DNA of 64,000 nt, taken from NCBI RefSeq assembly GCF_900107755.1, contig NZ_FNQR01000012.1, positions 1 through 64,000 on the forward strand, given 5' to 3'. Within the stretch, counting starts at the first letter, position 1. Every line of letters begins with the position of its first letter. Positions 24,299 through 32,728 of this stretch are shown in pieces. Source of the stretch: Thalassobacillus cyri (GTDB lineage: Bacteria > Bacillota > Bacilli > Bacillales > Halobacillaceae). Position numbers and translations under genes: made by a program. The notes under the pieces are model-generated. The model made no database searches. It was given only the letters and a program-made list of their open reading frames with translations, and was not told the origin of the DNA.

Positions 24299-25905
24299 TG
24301 AATAAACAATTGTATACTAATACAGGAGTGCTTACCTGGCTCGTCATCCGCCAGGACCGGATTAGACTGACGATCTGGCTGGCTGCTTTTATCGTAGCGA
24401 ACCTGCTGGTTGCCAATGCTTTTTCCACGTTATACCCCGCCCAGGCCGAGCGGCAGGCAATGGCTGAAACGATGATGAACCCTGCGATTACTGCCATGGT
24501 CGGACCGGCATATGGCTTGGATAACTATACGGTCGGTGTCATGCTGGCACACGAGATGCTGCTGTTGACAGCAGTGGTGGTAGGCGTCATGAACATTCTG
24601 CTCGTAGCTCGTCATACACGGGCGGAAGAGGAAGACGGCAGAGTGGAACTGATTCGTGCCTTACCGACTGGAAGGCTGTCCAATGTCGCCTCTACTTTAT
24701 TTGTTTTTGTAGGGACCAATGTCCTGCTGGCGCTGCTTGTCGCTGGTTCCCTGGTTATGCTGGGAATCGAAAGTATTGATGTTGCCGGCTCCATGTTGTA
24801 CGGCGCATCGCTAGGTGTCACGGGAATCTTTTTTGCCGGACTTACAGCGGTATTCGCTCAATTGTCTGAAAGCGGGAGAGGTACGGTCGGTCTTGGGATG
24901 GCTGTACTGCTGATTGCTTATATGGTCCGTGCTATTGGAGATGTCAGCAGTGAAACGTTATCGATGTTTTCACCATTCGGCTGGATTGTACGGACAGAGA
25001 CTTTCGTCAACAACTATTGGTGGCCTGTCTTCGCCACGCTTGGGATTTCCCTGATTTTAATGGGGACAGCGTTTTACTTGAATGGTATCCGTGATATGGA
25101 AGCGGGTTTTCTTCCAGCAAAAGCAGGTAAAAAACAGGCGTCACGTATGCTGCTCAGTCCGATCGGGCTCGCTGTGCGACTGCAGCGGACCGGAATCATT
25201 TCCTGGGCAATCGCAATGTTCGTGCTTGGGGCGTCGTATGGCTCGGTTCTTGGCGATTTGGAGTCGTTTTTTGCGGAAAATGAAATGATGCAGCAATTGC
25301 TGAACCCTGCCTCAGGCGTTTCCTTGACCGAGCAGTTCATGACGATGCTGATGGCGGTACTAGCGATGATCAGCACCATCCCGGCGATGATGTTCCTTTT
25401 GAAATTGAAAGGGGAAGAGGGAAAAGGCCGTGCCGCTCACCTTCTCGTCCGATCGGTTTCAAGGGTTCGGCTGCTTGGCAGCTTTCTCGCATTAGCACTT
25501 GCTGGGGGATGGGTGATGCTGTCATTGGCAGCGCTTGGTTTAGGAGTGGTTGGCAATGCTGTCATGGAAGAAGGCATTGCGTTAGGGACATTTTATCAAT
25601 CGGCCATGGTTTATTTGCCTGCCATGTGGGTGATGCTCGGGCTTGCTGTGCTGCTGCTCGGCTGGGCTCCACGGGCCACAGTGGTCTCGTGGCTGTATCT
25701 GGTATATTCTTTTATCGTCGTCTATATGGGAGGATTATTCCAATTTAATGAATGGGTGGTAAATTTAAGCCCATTCGGCCATGTACCTGAGCTTCCGGTC
25801 GAGGAAGTCAGCTGGATGAGCCTGCTGGGATTGACCGGGGTTGCAATGCTTCTGCTTGTGGCGGGGGTAGTTGGATACCGGAAGCGTGATATCCAGGGCG
25901 GCTAG
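24298..25905 (+). CDS. ABC-2 type exporter permease (tetronasin-resistance-like)
   Basis: A 535-residue permease with about 12 hydrophobic segments in two halves, matching the fused ABC-2 permeases of the tetronasin/streptogramin exporter type. A charged loop near residues 100-120 (ARHTRAEEEDGRVELIRALP) is a family hallmark. Partner of the preceding ATPase and probably regulated by the TetR protein. Likely pumps a hydrophobic drug or lipid-like compound out of the cell. Confidence 0.87.
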   Translation: MNKQLYTNTGVLTWLVIRQDRIRLTIWLAAFIVANLLVANAFSTLYPAQAERQAMAETMMNPAITAMVGPAYGLDNYTVGVMLAHEMLLLTAVVVGVMNILLVARHTRAEEEDGRVELIRALPTGRLSNVASTLFVFVGTNVLLALLVAGSLVMLGIESIDVAGSMLYGASLGVTGIFFAGLTAVFAQLSESGRGTVGLGMAVLLIAYMVRAIGDVSSETLSMFSPFGWIVRTETFVNNYWWPVFATLGISLILMGTAFYLNGIRDMEAGFLPAKAGKKQASRMLLSPIGLAVRLQRTGIISWAIAMFVLGASYGSVLGDLESFFAENEMMQQLLNPASGVSLTEQFMTMLMAVLAMISTIPAMMFLLKLKGEEGKGRAAHLLVRSVSRVRLLGSFLALALAGGWVMLSLAALGLGVVGNAVMEEGIALGTFYQSAMVYLPAMWVMLGLAVLLLGWAPRATVVSWLYLVYSFIVVYMGGLFQFNEWVVNLSPFGHVPELPVEEVSWMSLLGLTGVAMLLLVAGVVGYRKRDIQGG

Positions 25906-25934
25906 GGCTTACTGTTCTGCTTGTGGAACACGTG

Positions 25935-25986
25935 TTTACTAGACAATACTACTTTTTAATAGACATTTCCTCCGGTTTACTAGACA
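25935..25986 (-). repeat. 21-bp-pitch repeat array C
   Basis: Cores TTTACTAGACA (25935), TTTAATAGACA (25955) and TTTACTAGACA (25976), spacing 20 and 21 bp. It lies between the permease stop and the terminator, so it would be transcribed in the 3' UTR. Confidence 0.85.
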
Positions 25987-26000
25987 AAAGTGCACTTTCC

Positions 26001-26032
26001 ACCCCTTGGCTTACCAGCCTGGGGGTTTTTTA
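26001..26032 (+). terminator. Intrinsic terminator
   Basis: ACCCC-GGC / GCC-GGGGT hairpin and seven T after the permease gene. Confidence 0.7.
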
Positions 26033-26087
26033 TTGGCTAAAATTATAAAATTTTCTTTTTGGGGGGTAACTTTCGGTAGTGGGTGCC

Positions 26088-26275
26088 ATCCAGCTCCAGC
26101 GCCTGCCCCCTCAAGGCCTTAAGTCAATCCTCTCTGTGATTAGGAAAGCCTTCGTTTTCCTTATCCTTTAAACTTTTATTAAACTTAATTCGAATGAAAG
26201 TACAAAGAACGTCACGCCGAGGGCCGAGACTTGGCTTAAGCTTGTCGGGGGTGAACAAGGCGCTTGCGCATGTGT
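26088..26275. repeat. Dispersed repeat R3, copy 1
   Basis: Begins CCAGCTCCAGCGCCTG and ends GGCGCTTGCGC, the ends of a repeat common in Bacillaceae intergenic DNA. Other copies are at 49438-49580 and 53396-53468. No coding signal. Confidence 0.6.
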
Positions 26276-26372
26276 TCTGAAAAATAAACAGAGCATAAGG
26301 TTAGCAATTCAATTAATTGGGTAAAAGTCCTTTGCATTTTGTTGATGTAATACAAACGTAACTACATAATCA

Positions 26373-26401
26373 TTGACTATGAATATTATATTTCATATTA
26401 T
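26373..26401 (+). promoter_or_regulatory. SigA promoter of the class III aminotransferase
   Basis: TTGACT (26373-26378), 17 bp, TATTAT (26396-26401), 49 bp before the start codon. Confidence 0.6.
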
Positions 26402-26449
26402 TGTTAAAAATGAAATGAACATTCCATAAAGGAGCTGTTTAAAATTACT

Positions 26450-27820
26450 ATGGATCGTAAATCGATGATATCGGAGAACACCAGGAAATCTGCTGAACTT
26501 TTCGAAAAAGCGGGAGAAGTCATCCCGGGAGGAGTTACAGCTCACATTAAGCACATCGCGCCTCACCCGCTGGTAATGGAAAAAGCGAAAGGAAGTAAGC
26601 TATATGATGTCGATGGTAATGCGTACATTGATTATCTGCTATCCTATGGAGCACTCATCCATGGCCATGGGCATGAGCGTGTCTACCAGGCAGTCATGAA
26701 CCAGATGCAAACCGATGGAACCACGATTTTCGGTACCCCGCATCAACTGGAGATCACCATGGCGGAAAAATTGATCGATTTGTATCCGGGCATCGATATG
26801 GTGCGCTACACCAATTCCGGTTTGGAAGCAACACTGCTTGCGATCCGGACCGCGATGGCCTATACCGGAAAAACGAAACTGGCGAAGTTTGAAGGCCACT
26901 ATCACGGTGGATATGATCAAGTGCTCTTGAGTGTCAATCCTGACCTTGGGCAGGCCGGGGATAAAGGAGCTCCAAAAGCAGTACCGGAGTCCAGCGGAAT
27001 TCCAGAATATTATGTAGAAAATACAATCATGCTGCCATTCAATGACTTGGAGAATTCCGAGCGGATTTTACGTGAGCATCAAGATGACATCTCCGGTTTG
27101 ATCTTAGAACCGGTTCAGGGAGGATTCATCCCGGCAAAGCAGGAGTTCATGGATGGTATCCGAAGAATCACAGAAGAACTGGGTATCGTATTAATTTTTG
27201 ATGAAGTGAAAACCGGCTTTCGCCTGGGGTTAGGTGGCGCACAGGAAGTGTACGGGATCGAGCCGGATCTGACGGCGCTAGGAAAAGTGCTTGGCGGCGG
27301 ATTTCCGGTCGGTGCCATTGGAGGAAAGCGGGACTTCATGATGACGACAGCCGTCGATGACAGCCGTGATATTTTGACTGCGGGTGCAGACAATACGAAC
27401 AAAAAACAATCTGTTTTCCACAGCGGGACGTACAACGGCCATCCGACCGTACTCGCCGCCGGATTGGCGACCATTGAAGTGTTGGAACAACAAGGAACGA
27501 TGGATGAATTATTTAAAAAAACGCAGGATTTGCGCAATAAATTAGAGACGGTCTATCGAAAACATGGTCTGACCATGCAGACAGTCGGTATGAAAAGCAT
27601 CTTTAATATCATTTTGACAGATACACCAATTTACAATTACCGCGCCATGGATCAGCACGATGCCAATTTACGAAAAGAAATCGATTATGAATTACTGAAG
27701 CTTGGCATCTATACGAAACCGATGAACCGCTATTCGATGTCGACGGTACACACCGAAGAAGATATCCAGCGGACCATCGATGCGCATAACGAAGCGATTC
27801 GACGCGTTTTGAATAACTAA
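26450..27820 (+). CDS. Class III aminotransferase, glutamate-1-semialdehyde mutase-like
   Basis: A 456-residue PLP enzyme related to HemL. It has VIPGGVTAHIKH, YDVDGNAYIDY, the aspartate-containing IFDEVKTGFRLG and the PLP lysine in ALGKVLGGGFPVG. The length is a little longer than HemL (about 430), and the final part differs, so it is probably not the haem enzyme. The genome should hold hemL elsewhere. AAAGGAG lies 15 bp before the ATG, a loose distance. Followed by an RpiR regulator, suggesting an amino-sugar or amino-acid substrate. Confidence 0.85.
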   Translation: MDRKSMISENTRKSAELFEKAGEVIPGGVTAHIKHIAPHPLVMEKAKGSKLYDVDGNAYIDYLLSYGALIHGHGHERVYQAVMNQMQTDGTTIFGTPHQLEITMAEKLIDLYPGIDMVRYTNSGLEATLLAIRTAMAYTGKTKLAKFEGHYHGGYDQVLLSVNPDLGQAGDKGAPKAVPESSGIPEYYVENTIMLPFNDLENSERILREHQDDISGLILEPVQGGFIPAKQEFMDGIRRITEELGIVLIFDEVKTGFRLGLGGAQEVYGIEPDLTALGKVLGGGFPVGAIGGKRDFMMTTAVDDSRDILTAGADNTNKKQSVFHSGTYNGHPTVLAAGLATIEVLEQQGTMDELFKKTQDLRNKLETVYRKHGLTMQTVGMKSIFNIILTDTPIYNYRAMDQHDANLRKEIDYELLKLGIYTKPMNRYSMSTVHTEEDIQRTIDAHNEAIRRVLNN

Positions 27821-27827
27821 GCAGTCA

Positions 27828-27863
27828 GGGGCGAAAGCAATCATCATTGGTTCGCCCTTTTAA
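27828..27863 (+). terminator. Intrinsic terminator
   Basis: GGGCGAA-GCAAT / ATTG-TTCGCCC followed by T4 after the aminotransferase gene. Confidence 0.75.
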
Positions 27864-27918
27864 CTTGCAGTTCCCATAAGAAAAAATTAATCTGAACGAA
27901 GGAAGGAGTGTTGGAACG

Positions 27919-28773
27919 ATGGAAAATGTCTATCAACAAATCGCCGGAAAAATGAGTGGGTTGAGCAAGTCACACGTCCGGATTGCTACATATATTTTAG
28001 AGAACCAGACAACGGCTCCGTTTTTGACCGTCGGTAAATTGGCGAAAATGGCAGGAGTCGGTGACGCTACTGTCGTCAGGTTTGCTACCTCACTCGGCTA
28101 TTCTGGCTACGCAGAGATGCAGCAATTCATGCAAAGTTCCGTGCAGAAGCAGCTGACCACTGCGGAGCGGTTGAAGATGTCGGAAGAAGTGTATGATAAA
28201 GAAGCTTCCGGAGTCTATGAAGTTTTCCAGGATGACATCTCCAACATTCAGGCGACGATGGAGAAAATGGATGAACAGGCATTCCATCAGGCGGTGGATT
28301 CCCTGGTGCGGGCCAGAAAGGTTTACATCATCGCCAATCGCAGTGCCAGCTCGCTTGGGGTGTTTTTGCACTATTACCTGAATATTATCCTGAAAAATTC
28401 GGAATTGCTCCAGTCGGTGGAAGCATCCGCGGAAAAATTGTCCGACCTAGAAGAAGAGGACGTCGTCATCGGTATCAGTTTTTCCAGGTATACGAAAAGT
28501 ACCATACAAATGTTCAGCTATGCCAAGGAAAAGAAGGCTGCCACCATTGCGATTACCGATAATTTATTATCGCCGCTTGTCCCACATGCAGATATCCCAC
28601 TGGCTGCTTCCAGTCAGATGCCGAGTCTCATCGACTCATTTGTGGCGCCGCTCAGCCTGATTAACGCTTTGATCACGTTCGTCGGGAAAGAAAAGCAGGT
28701 GGATATACATGAGCGGCTCGATGTGCTGGAAGGAATCTGGGATCATTTTGAAGTGTTTGATAACCGGAAATAA
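27919..28773 (+). CDS. MurR/RpiR family transcriptional regulator
   Basis: A 284-residue regulator. The N-terminal HTH_6 domain (1-80) includes TVGKLAKMAGVGDATVVRFA, and a C-terminal SIS sugar-isomerase domain (about 125-265) includes KVYIIANRSASSLG and VVIGISFSRYT. SIS domains in this family bind phosphosugars. It is placed after the aminotransferase and probably controls it or a sugar pathway. GAAGGAAGGAG precedes the ATG. Confidence 0.9.
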   Translation: MENVYQQIAGKMSGLSKSHVRIATYILENQTTAPFLTVGKLAKMAGVGDATVVRFATSLGYSGYAEMQQFMQSSVQKQLTTAERLKMSEEVYDKEASGVYEVFQDDISNIQATMEKMDEQAFHQAVDSLVRARKVYIIANRSASSLGVFLHYYLNIILKNSELLQSVEASAEKLSDLEEEDVVIGISFSRYTKSTIQMFSYAKEKKAATIAITDNLLSPLVPHADIPLAASSQMPSLIDSFVAPLSLINALITFVGKEKQVDIHERLDVLEGIWDHFEVFDNRK

Positions 28774-28798
28774 TAATAGAACCCAGGAGGGATGGAAG

Positions 28799-29320
28799 GT
28801 GAGAAAAGTAGAAGTTGTCGACTATAATAAGCTCTGGCCGGAGGAGTTTAAGAAGGAAGCGGAGAGCCTGCGGACCATTATGGAGAGCATACTCATGAAT
28901 ATCCATCATATCGGAAGTACATCCGTAGCAGGTCTTCCGGCAAAACCGGTGATCGATATCATGCCGGTCGTGAAGAAGATCGAGCATGTGGATCCGTATA
29001 ATGAAGCAATGGAAGCGATTGGCTATGAGGCGAAAGGGGAGCATGGAATCCCGAGCCGCCGTTTTTTTAAGAAAGGGGGAGACGATCGTACCCATCATGT
29101 CCATGTATTCGAGTCGGGAAGTCCTGATATCGAACGTCATCTGGCATTCCGCGATTATATGAGAAGCCATCCTGAGGAAGCGGAAGCATATGGACAATTA
29201 AAAATAGATCTGGCGAGAAAATCCCCAACAGATATCCAAGCGTATATGGATGGTAAGGACTCATTTATCAAAGATAGAGAGCGCCGGGCGCTTGCCTGGT
29301 ACCGAAAACAGCAGCAATAA
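28799..29320 (+). CDS. GrpB family nucleotidyltransferase-like protein
   Basis: A 173-residue GrpB-family (UPF0157) protein. The fold carries HIGSTSVAGLPAKPVIDIM, the minimal nucleotidyltransferase motif, and HVHVFESGSPDIERHLAFRDYM. The biological role is unclear; members may be dephospho-CoA kinase-like fusions elsewhere. The GTG at 28799 has AGGAGG 8 bp upstream. It follows the RpiR gene at 25 bp. Confidence 0.88.
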   Translation: MRKVEVVDYNKLWPEEFKKEAESLRTIMESILMNIHHIGSTSVAGLPAKPVIDIMPVVKKIEHVDPYNEAMEAIGYEAKGEHGIPSRRFFKKGGDDRTHHVHVFESGSPDIERHLAFRDYMRSHPEEAEAYGQLKIDLARKSPTDIQAYMDGKDSFIKDRERRALAWYRKQQQ

Positions 29321-29331
29321 ATACGAGGGTC

Positions 29332-29420
29332 GCGTGAAATAAGTAATGGCGCTAAACAGTGCGATAAATGCACGATTATGATGATTTTCGCGCGAATCAC
29401 ACACGTGCAGCGCGAAAAAA
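29332..29420 (+). repeat. Second 20-21 bp pitch array with a GCGCGAA-like core
   Basis: GCGCTAAAC (29349), GCACGATTA (29370), GCGCGAATC (29390) and GCGCGAAAA (29410) are spaced 21, 20 and 20 bp. A GCGTGAAAT precedes them at 29332, out of register. The core differs from the TCTAGTAAA arrays, but the pitch and 3'-end position are the same. Confidence 0.55.
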
Positions 29421-29503
29421 GAGAAAGGATGAAAAAGTTGAAACCTCTATGGCTATTCGCCCGTACCTAATAATAAGCGTCTAACAAGGAAGGAGGAAGC
29501 AGC

Positions 29504-29794
29504 GTGTTTGAAGTGTTATTTGATCTCCCATTAAATTTGCATATCTATGCCTTGGTTATGGCTGCACTGCTGCCGATCTCCTTCCATGTTTTTAGCCATT
29601 ATTTTGAAGGCTCTTACTTAAAAGGGTTAGCTTTTGAAACAGACACGGGCTTTGAACGGCCGATCGTCAAGGGGGACTTGTACTGTCTTGATTTACTAAA
29701 AGATACACAAGTGGTTATCATCACAAAGTGTGTCAAACGAAAAGAGGCTCCTGATGGCGATCAGGACGACCACCATACTCTTCTTACACAATAG
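29504..29794 (+). CDS. MifM-like regulatory membrane peptide upstream of yidC (candidate)
   Basis: A 96-residue product with one N-terminal transmembrane segment (LHIYALVMAALLPISFHVF) and a polar C-terminus that ends with an acidic cluster, DGDQDD (84-89), then HHTLLTQ. B. subtilis MifM has 95 residues, one N-terminal membrane segment and a C-terminal arrest region with an acidic cluster near the same place. It also precedes yidC2. The final codons here form the 5' arm of a stem that hides the yidC ribosome binding site. GTG start with AGGAGG. Arrest activity is inferred from architecture; sequence similarity to MifM was not tested. Confidence 0.72.
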   Translation: MFEVLFDLPLNLHIYALVMAALLPISFHVFSHYFEGSYLKGLAFETDTGFERPIVKGDLYCLDLLKDTQVVIITKCVKRKEAPDGDQDDHHTLLTQ

Positions 29795-29819
29795 ATTTTA
29801 AAATTTGTGAGGAGGAGTA
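29776..29819 (+). promoter_or_regulatory. Stem-loop sequestering the yidC ribosome binding site
   Basis: TACTCTTCTTACACAA (29776-29791) pairs with TTGTGAGGAGGAGTA (29805-29819), giving 15 base pairs (two G-U) with one bulged A at 29786 and a 13-base loop. The 3' arm contains the whole GGAGG of yidC. The 5' arm is the last codons of the upstream ORF. A ribosome halted shortly before the end of that ORF would open the stem. Confidence 0.7.
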
Positions 29820-29821
29820 GC

Positions 29822-30589
29822 GTGAAACGTTTGGTGTTATTAGGAAGCTTATTGATGATGGTGTTAAGTGGATGTTCAGGAAGCGGAGAAAATGGAGGTA
29901 GTTTTCTCCGAGATATTTTCGTCGATCCATTCAGTTTTTTGATTGAATACACAGCAATACTGTTTGATGGCAGCTTTGGCATCGCCATTGTATTGATTAC
30001 GATTCTGATCCGGTTAGTGCTTATGCCTTTTACGTTGAAGCAATATAAAAACCAGCAGCATATGAAAGAGAAAATGAGCGTCATGCAGCCGGATATGAAG
30101 ATCATCCAGGAGAAACTAAAAGGAACAGATAAACGGGAAGAACAGCTGAAACTGCAGCAGGAAATGATGGAGCTTTATAAGAAACATGGTGTCAATCCCA
30201 TGTCCATGGGCTGTCTGCCACTCCTGATCCAAATGCCGGTGCTGATGGGGGTTTATTATGCGATACAAAGCTCTGAGGAAATTGCATCGCATTCTTTCCT
30301 CTGGTTCAGCCTTGGCGGGCCGGATATTCCTTTGGCGTTGATCGCTGGGGTCATTTACTTTTTCCAATTTAGAGTACAGCAAAAGATGATGCCGACAGAT
30401 CCAGCAAATAAGAACCCGATGATGCGCTGGATGGGGTTGATATCTCCCGTAATGATCCTCGTGATTTCCTTTAATATGCCGGCCGCGCTGCCATTGTACT
30501 GGTCTGTAGGAGGATTGTTCCTGATGGTGCAAACCTGGCTTGCAGGGAACATGGGGATTCGCAGTTCTAAAGCAGCGAATCAAGAATAA
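29822..30589 (+). CDS. yidC: YidC/Oxa1 family membrane protein insertase (second copy)
   Basis: A 255-residue lipoprotein insertase that helps membrane proteins fold into the lipid bilayer. The signal peptide ends in the lipobox LSGC (Cys 18), then five membrane segments. Family motifs: LIRLVLMPFTLKQYK, with the conserved arginine in the groove, and MGCLPLLIQMPVLMGVYYAI. GTG start at 29822. The usual yidC neighbours (rnpA, jag) are absent, so this is a second copy like YidC2 (YqjG). Preceded by the MifM-like ORF with a 27-bp gap. Confidence 0.93.
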   Translation: MKRLVLLGSLLMMVLSGCSGSGENGGSFLRDIFVDPFSFLIEYTAILFDGSFGIAIVLITILIRLVLMPFTLKQYKNQQHMKEKMSVMQPDMKIIQEKLKGTDKREEQLKLQQEMMELYKKHGVNPMSMGCLPLLIQMPVLMGVYYAIQSSEEIASHSFLWFSLGGPDIPLALIAGVIYFFQFRVQQKMMPTDPANKNPMMRWMGLISPVMILVISFNMPAALPLYWSVGGLFLMVQTWLAGNMGIRSSKAANQE

Positions 30590-30601
30590 CCATGGTTGAA
30601 A

Positions 30602-30634
30602 AGAGGCACGTTCCACTCCGAACGTGCCTTTTTG
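30602..30634 (+). terminator. Intrinsic terminator
   Basis: AGGCACGTTC / GAACGTGCCTTTTT after yidC; the small genes downstream need read-through or their own promoter. Confidence 0.85.
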
Positions 30635-30653
30635 GCAAAAAGGGGGAGTATCA

Positions 30654-30869
30654 ATGGTAAAAGGCCTCATTTACACGATAAGCCTGCTTATTTTATCGGT
30701 ATTATTATTTTACATTGTCAACCAGTCCTTACTTGCTGAAACTTCATCGATCGCTTTTTTCCTGGCCATGATCGTCAGTCACTTGATTTTGGAAAAGAAT
30801 CAATGGTTCATCGAGGTGCTGACAAAGGAGATCACCGCTTCAAAAACCAATGAATGGGAAGGAAAATGA
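30654..30869 (+). CDS. Small two-segment membrane protein
   Basis: A 71-residue protein with two hydrophobic stretches (LIYTISLLILSVLLFYIV and SIAFFLAMIVSHLIL) and a charged tail. No family recognised. GGGGGAG precedes the ATG at 30654. Its stop overlaps the next gene's start (ATGA), so the two are coupled. Confidence 0.6.
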   Translation: MVKGLIYTISLLILSVLLFYIVNQSLLAETSSIAFFLAMIVSHLILEKNQWFIEVLTKEITASKTNEWEGK

Positions 30870-31093
30870 CTATGTGGTTATTTTTAGGGTTACTTGCCCT
30901 GTTAGCCTCGCCTTTGGCAATCATGCTGATCCGCGAAAAATTCGGGTGGGATACAAACCGCTTTTACGGGGATGAGCTGAATAAAGAAAAGCGCACCTTA
31001 AAAGATGAGGCTTATAATAAGAGCGCTAAGCATGTCAGCGGTCATGATTTCGGAGGAAGCAATCATAATCATGAGGGCGATGGCTTTCACTGA
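30866..31093 (+). CDS. Small membrane protein with histidine-rich tail
   Basis: A 75-residue protein: one N-terminal hydrophobic segment (MWLFLGLLALLASPLAIMLI), then a polar region ending in HDFGGSNHNHEGDGFH, rich in histidine. Metal binding by the tail is possible but not shown. The ATGA overlap with the preceding gene suggests an operon of two. Confidence 0.6.
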   Translation: MTMWLFLGLLALLASPLAIMLIREKFGWDTNRFYGDELNKEKRTLKDEAYNKSAKHVSGHDFGGSNHNHEGDGFH

Positions 31094-31133
31094 AGATTAA
31101 CACCTCCGAGAACCCTAAGTTTCCATAAGATAA

Positions 31134-32198
31134 TTATGTTAACTTAATGCTGAATTGTTCAAGCAAATCTTTAAAAGCAGGCCGTTCATTGCCGTTTCGT
31201 CCCGTGACGTGTTCTGCGGTCACTAAAGAATTCAACACCGCTTCTTCTGTCGCTTCTCCAATCGCACGAAAAGCTGTGTCGATATCCTCTTCGTGAATCG
31301 TAGGGATGGTAAGCGGCTGAGCAGGTTTATCGTGCGGTATTTTTGTAGCTGTGGAAAAACCAAGTACGATGTCACCACTGCCATGTCCGATGATCGCCCC
31401 TGTCCGGGACAGTCCCGTGACCGATCGTTTGAGAATCCGGTTCAGCTGCCGCTCCGATACCGGGAGATCAGTCGCGACAATCACCATCACCGATCCTTTG
31501 TCTTTTTGTTCCCAGGAATCGAGGAGAGCCTGCTTTAATTCCTGTCCGACTGGGTTTCCATTTACACGCAGGTCGCTCAGCATCCCGAAGTTCGTTAAAA
31601 CGAGCACTCCCATCGTATACACACCATGATCAAAATCCATCAGTCGCGATGCCGAACCAATGCCGCCTTTCAGTGAATAACAAAGCATTCCCCGGCCGGC
31701 ACCGACCGCTCCTTCTTCAAATTCAGCAGCGGTATGCTGGAGTGCTTCTAAGACATGTTCTTTCTGAACAGCCTGGGCATGAATATCATTCAAAAACATA
31801 TCGTTGCATTCGCCAATGGCGGGATTCACCGTGCCGGTCGTCCGTCCGATCTCCGGGTTCTGTTTCATCGTATCTGCAATTAACGCATCCGCAGCCTTTC
31901 CGACACTTGCTGTGTTGGTCAATACGATCGGCGTTTCAAGCGTGCCGAGCTCATTGATCTGGATGGTTCCGATCGTTTTTCCAAACCCGTTGATGACATG
32001 GCTTGCTGCGATCAATTTTTCTTTGAAGATGTTGCCCTGGTGGGGGAGTATAGCAGTCACGCCTGTCTGTATATCCTGATCGCTCAATGTCACATGGCCG
32101 ACAGTAACTCCTGCGACATCTGTAATTGCATTGAGTGATCCAGTATTCAATCGTCCGATTTTCACGCCATAATCGGGTATTCTTTTTTGCTCATACAT
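31134..32198 (-). CDS. P1 family peptidase (DmpA/BapA-like aminopeptidase)
   Basis: A 354-residue Ntn-fold peptidase of the S58 family. Such enzymes self-cleave before a Ser or Thr, which becomes the nucleophile. The signature GAVGAGRGMLCYSLKGGIGS is present, so cleavage before the serine of KGGIGS is expected. Members release N-terminal D- or beta-amino acids from small peptides. The ATG at 32198 is preferred since AAGGTG overlaps the alternative GTG at 32207. Stands alone on the minus strand. Confidence 0.88.
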   Translation of the reverse strand: MYEQKRIPDYGVKIGRLNTGSLNAITDVAGVTVGHVTLSDQDIQTGVTAILPHQGNIFKEKLIAASHVINGFGKTIGTIQINELGTLETPIVLTNTASVGKAADALIADTMKQNPEIGRTTGTVNPAIGECNDMFLNDIHAQAVQKEHVLEALQHTAAEFEEGAVGAGRGMLCYSLKGGIGSASRLMDFDHGVYTMGVLVLTNFGMLSDLRVNGNPVGQELKQALLDSWEQKDKGSVMVIVATDLPVSERQLNRILKRSVTGLSRTGAIIGHGSGDIVLGFSTATKIPHDKPAQPLTIPTIHEEDIDTAFRAIGEATEEAVLNSLVTAEHVTGRNGNERPAFKDLLEQFSIKLT

Positions 32199-32280
32199 AA
32201 AAAACACCTTGCCTTCTATTAAACGATTTCATTCATTGTATCACTATTTTTATTGATGCACCGTACGGGAGGTAAGTCAA

Positions 32281-32574
32281 ATGATAGTTAGAAAAACGGT
32301 CGCCATTATCAATGCGATCCTCACAGGCATCTTAGTTATCCTGATTTCTACCTTTTTCGCTTCTGGTGGAATAGGAGAAAATTATACCGATCAAACGTTT
32401 GTCGCTCCAGAATTTTTTGCCATTCTTGTTATATGGGCAATAGGTGCCTTGTTGGTTGTATGGATGTTCTTTAAGAAATCGCTATATCTGTTTATTTTGT
32501 CACTGATCATCACGTGGCTGTCTATCCCGGTGGGCATTAAACTGGCTGCATACCTTGCGTATATTTTTGCTTGA
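32281..32574 (+). CDS. Small integral membrane protein, unknown function
   Basis: A 97-residue protein with three hydrophobic segments (IINAILTGILVILIS, FFAILVIWAIGALLVVWMF, LYLFILSLIITWLSIP). No recognised domain. GGGAGGTAAG precedes the ATG. It is divergent from the P1 peptidase. The terminator at 32653 separates it from ilvE. Confidence 0.65.
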   Translation: MIVRKTVAIINAILTGILVILISTFFASGGIGENYTDQTFVAPEFFAILVIWAIGALLVVWMFFKKSLYLFILSLIITWLSIPVGIKLAAYLAYIFA

Positions 32575-32652
32575 TTCAGAATTTTTTCATCTTTTATCCC
32601 AGTAAAGCTTTAAATTAAAATCAATTAGGCGTACAATGGATAATAATCTTAA

Positions 32653-32680
32653 ACCTCCACCTGGCTGGGGGTCCTTTTTT
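32653..32680 (+). terminator. Intrinsic terminator upstream of ilvE
   Basis: ACCTCCA / TGGGGGT stem and T6. No T-box motif is seen here, so it is read as the end of the small membrane protein gene. Confidence 0.65.
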
Positions 32681-32728
32681 ACCCAAATTACTTACTAAAC
32701 TAATTTAATCGCATAAGGAGTCATGAAC

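Noticed and set aside
26450-27820. Assignment as hemL
   Set aside because: Sequence is HemL-like, but the context (RpiR regulator, no other hem genes) and altered C-terminus suggest a different class III aminotransferase.
29429-29470. 13-codon ORF (MKKLKPLWLFART) upstream of the MifM-like gene
   Set aside because: The GAGAAAGG site is directly adjacent to its ATG, too close for good initiation, and no pairing with the downstream site is seen.
32575-32728. T-box or riboswitch leader before ilvE
   Set aside because: Only a terminator hairpin is present; no T-box motif or specifier-loop structure is visible.
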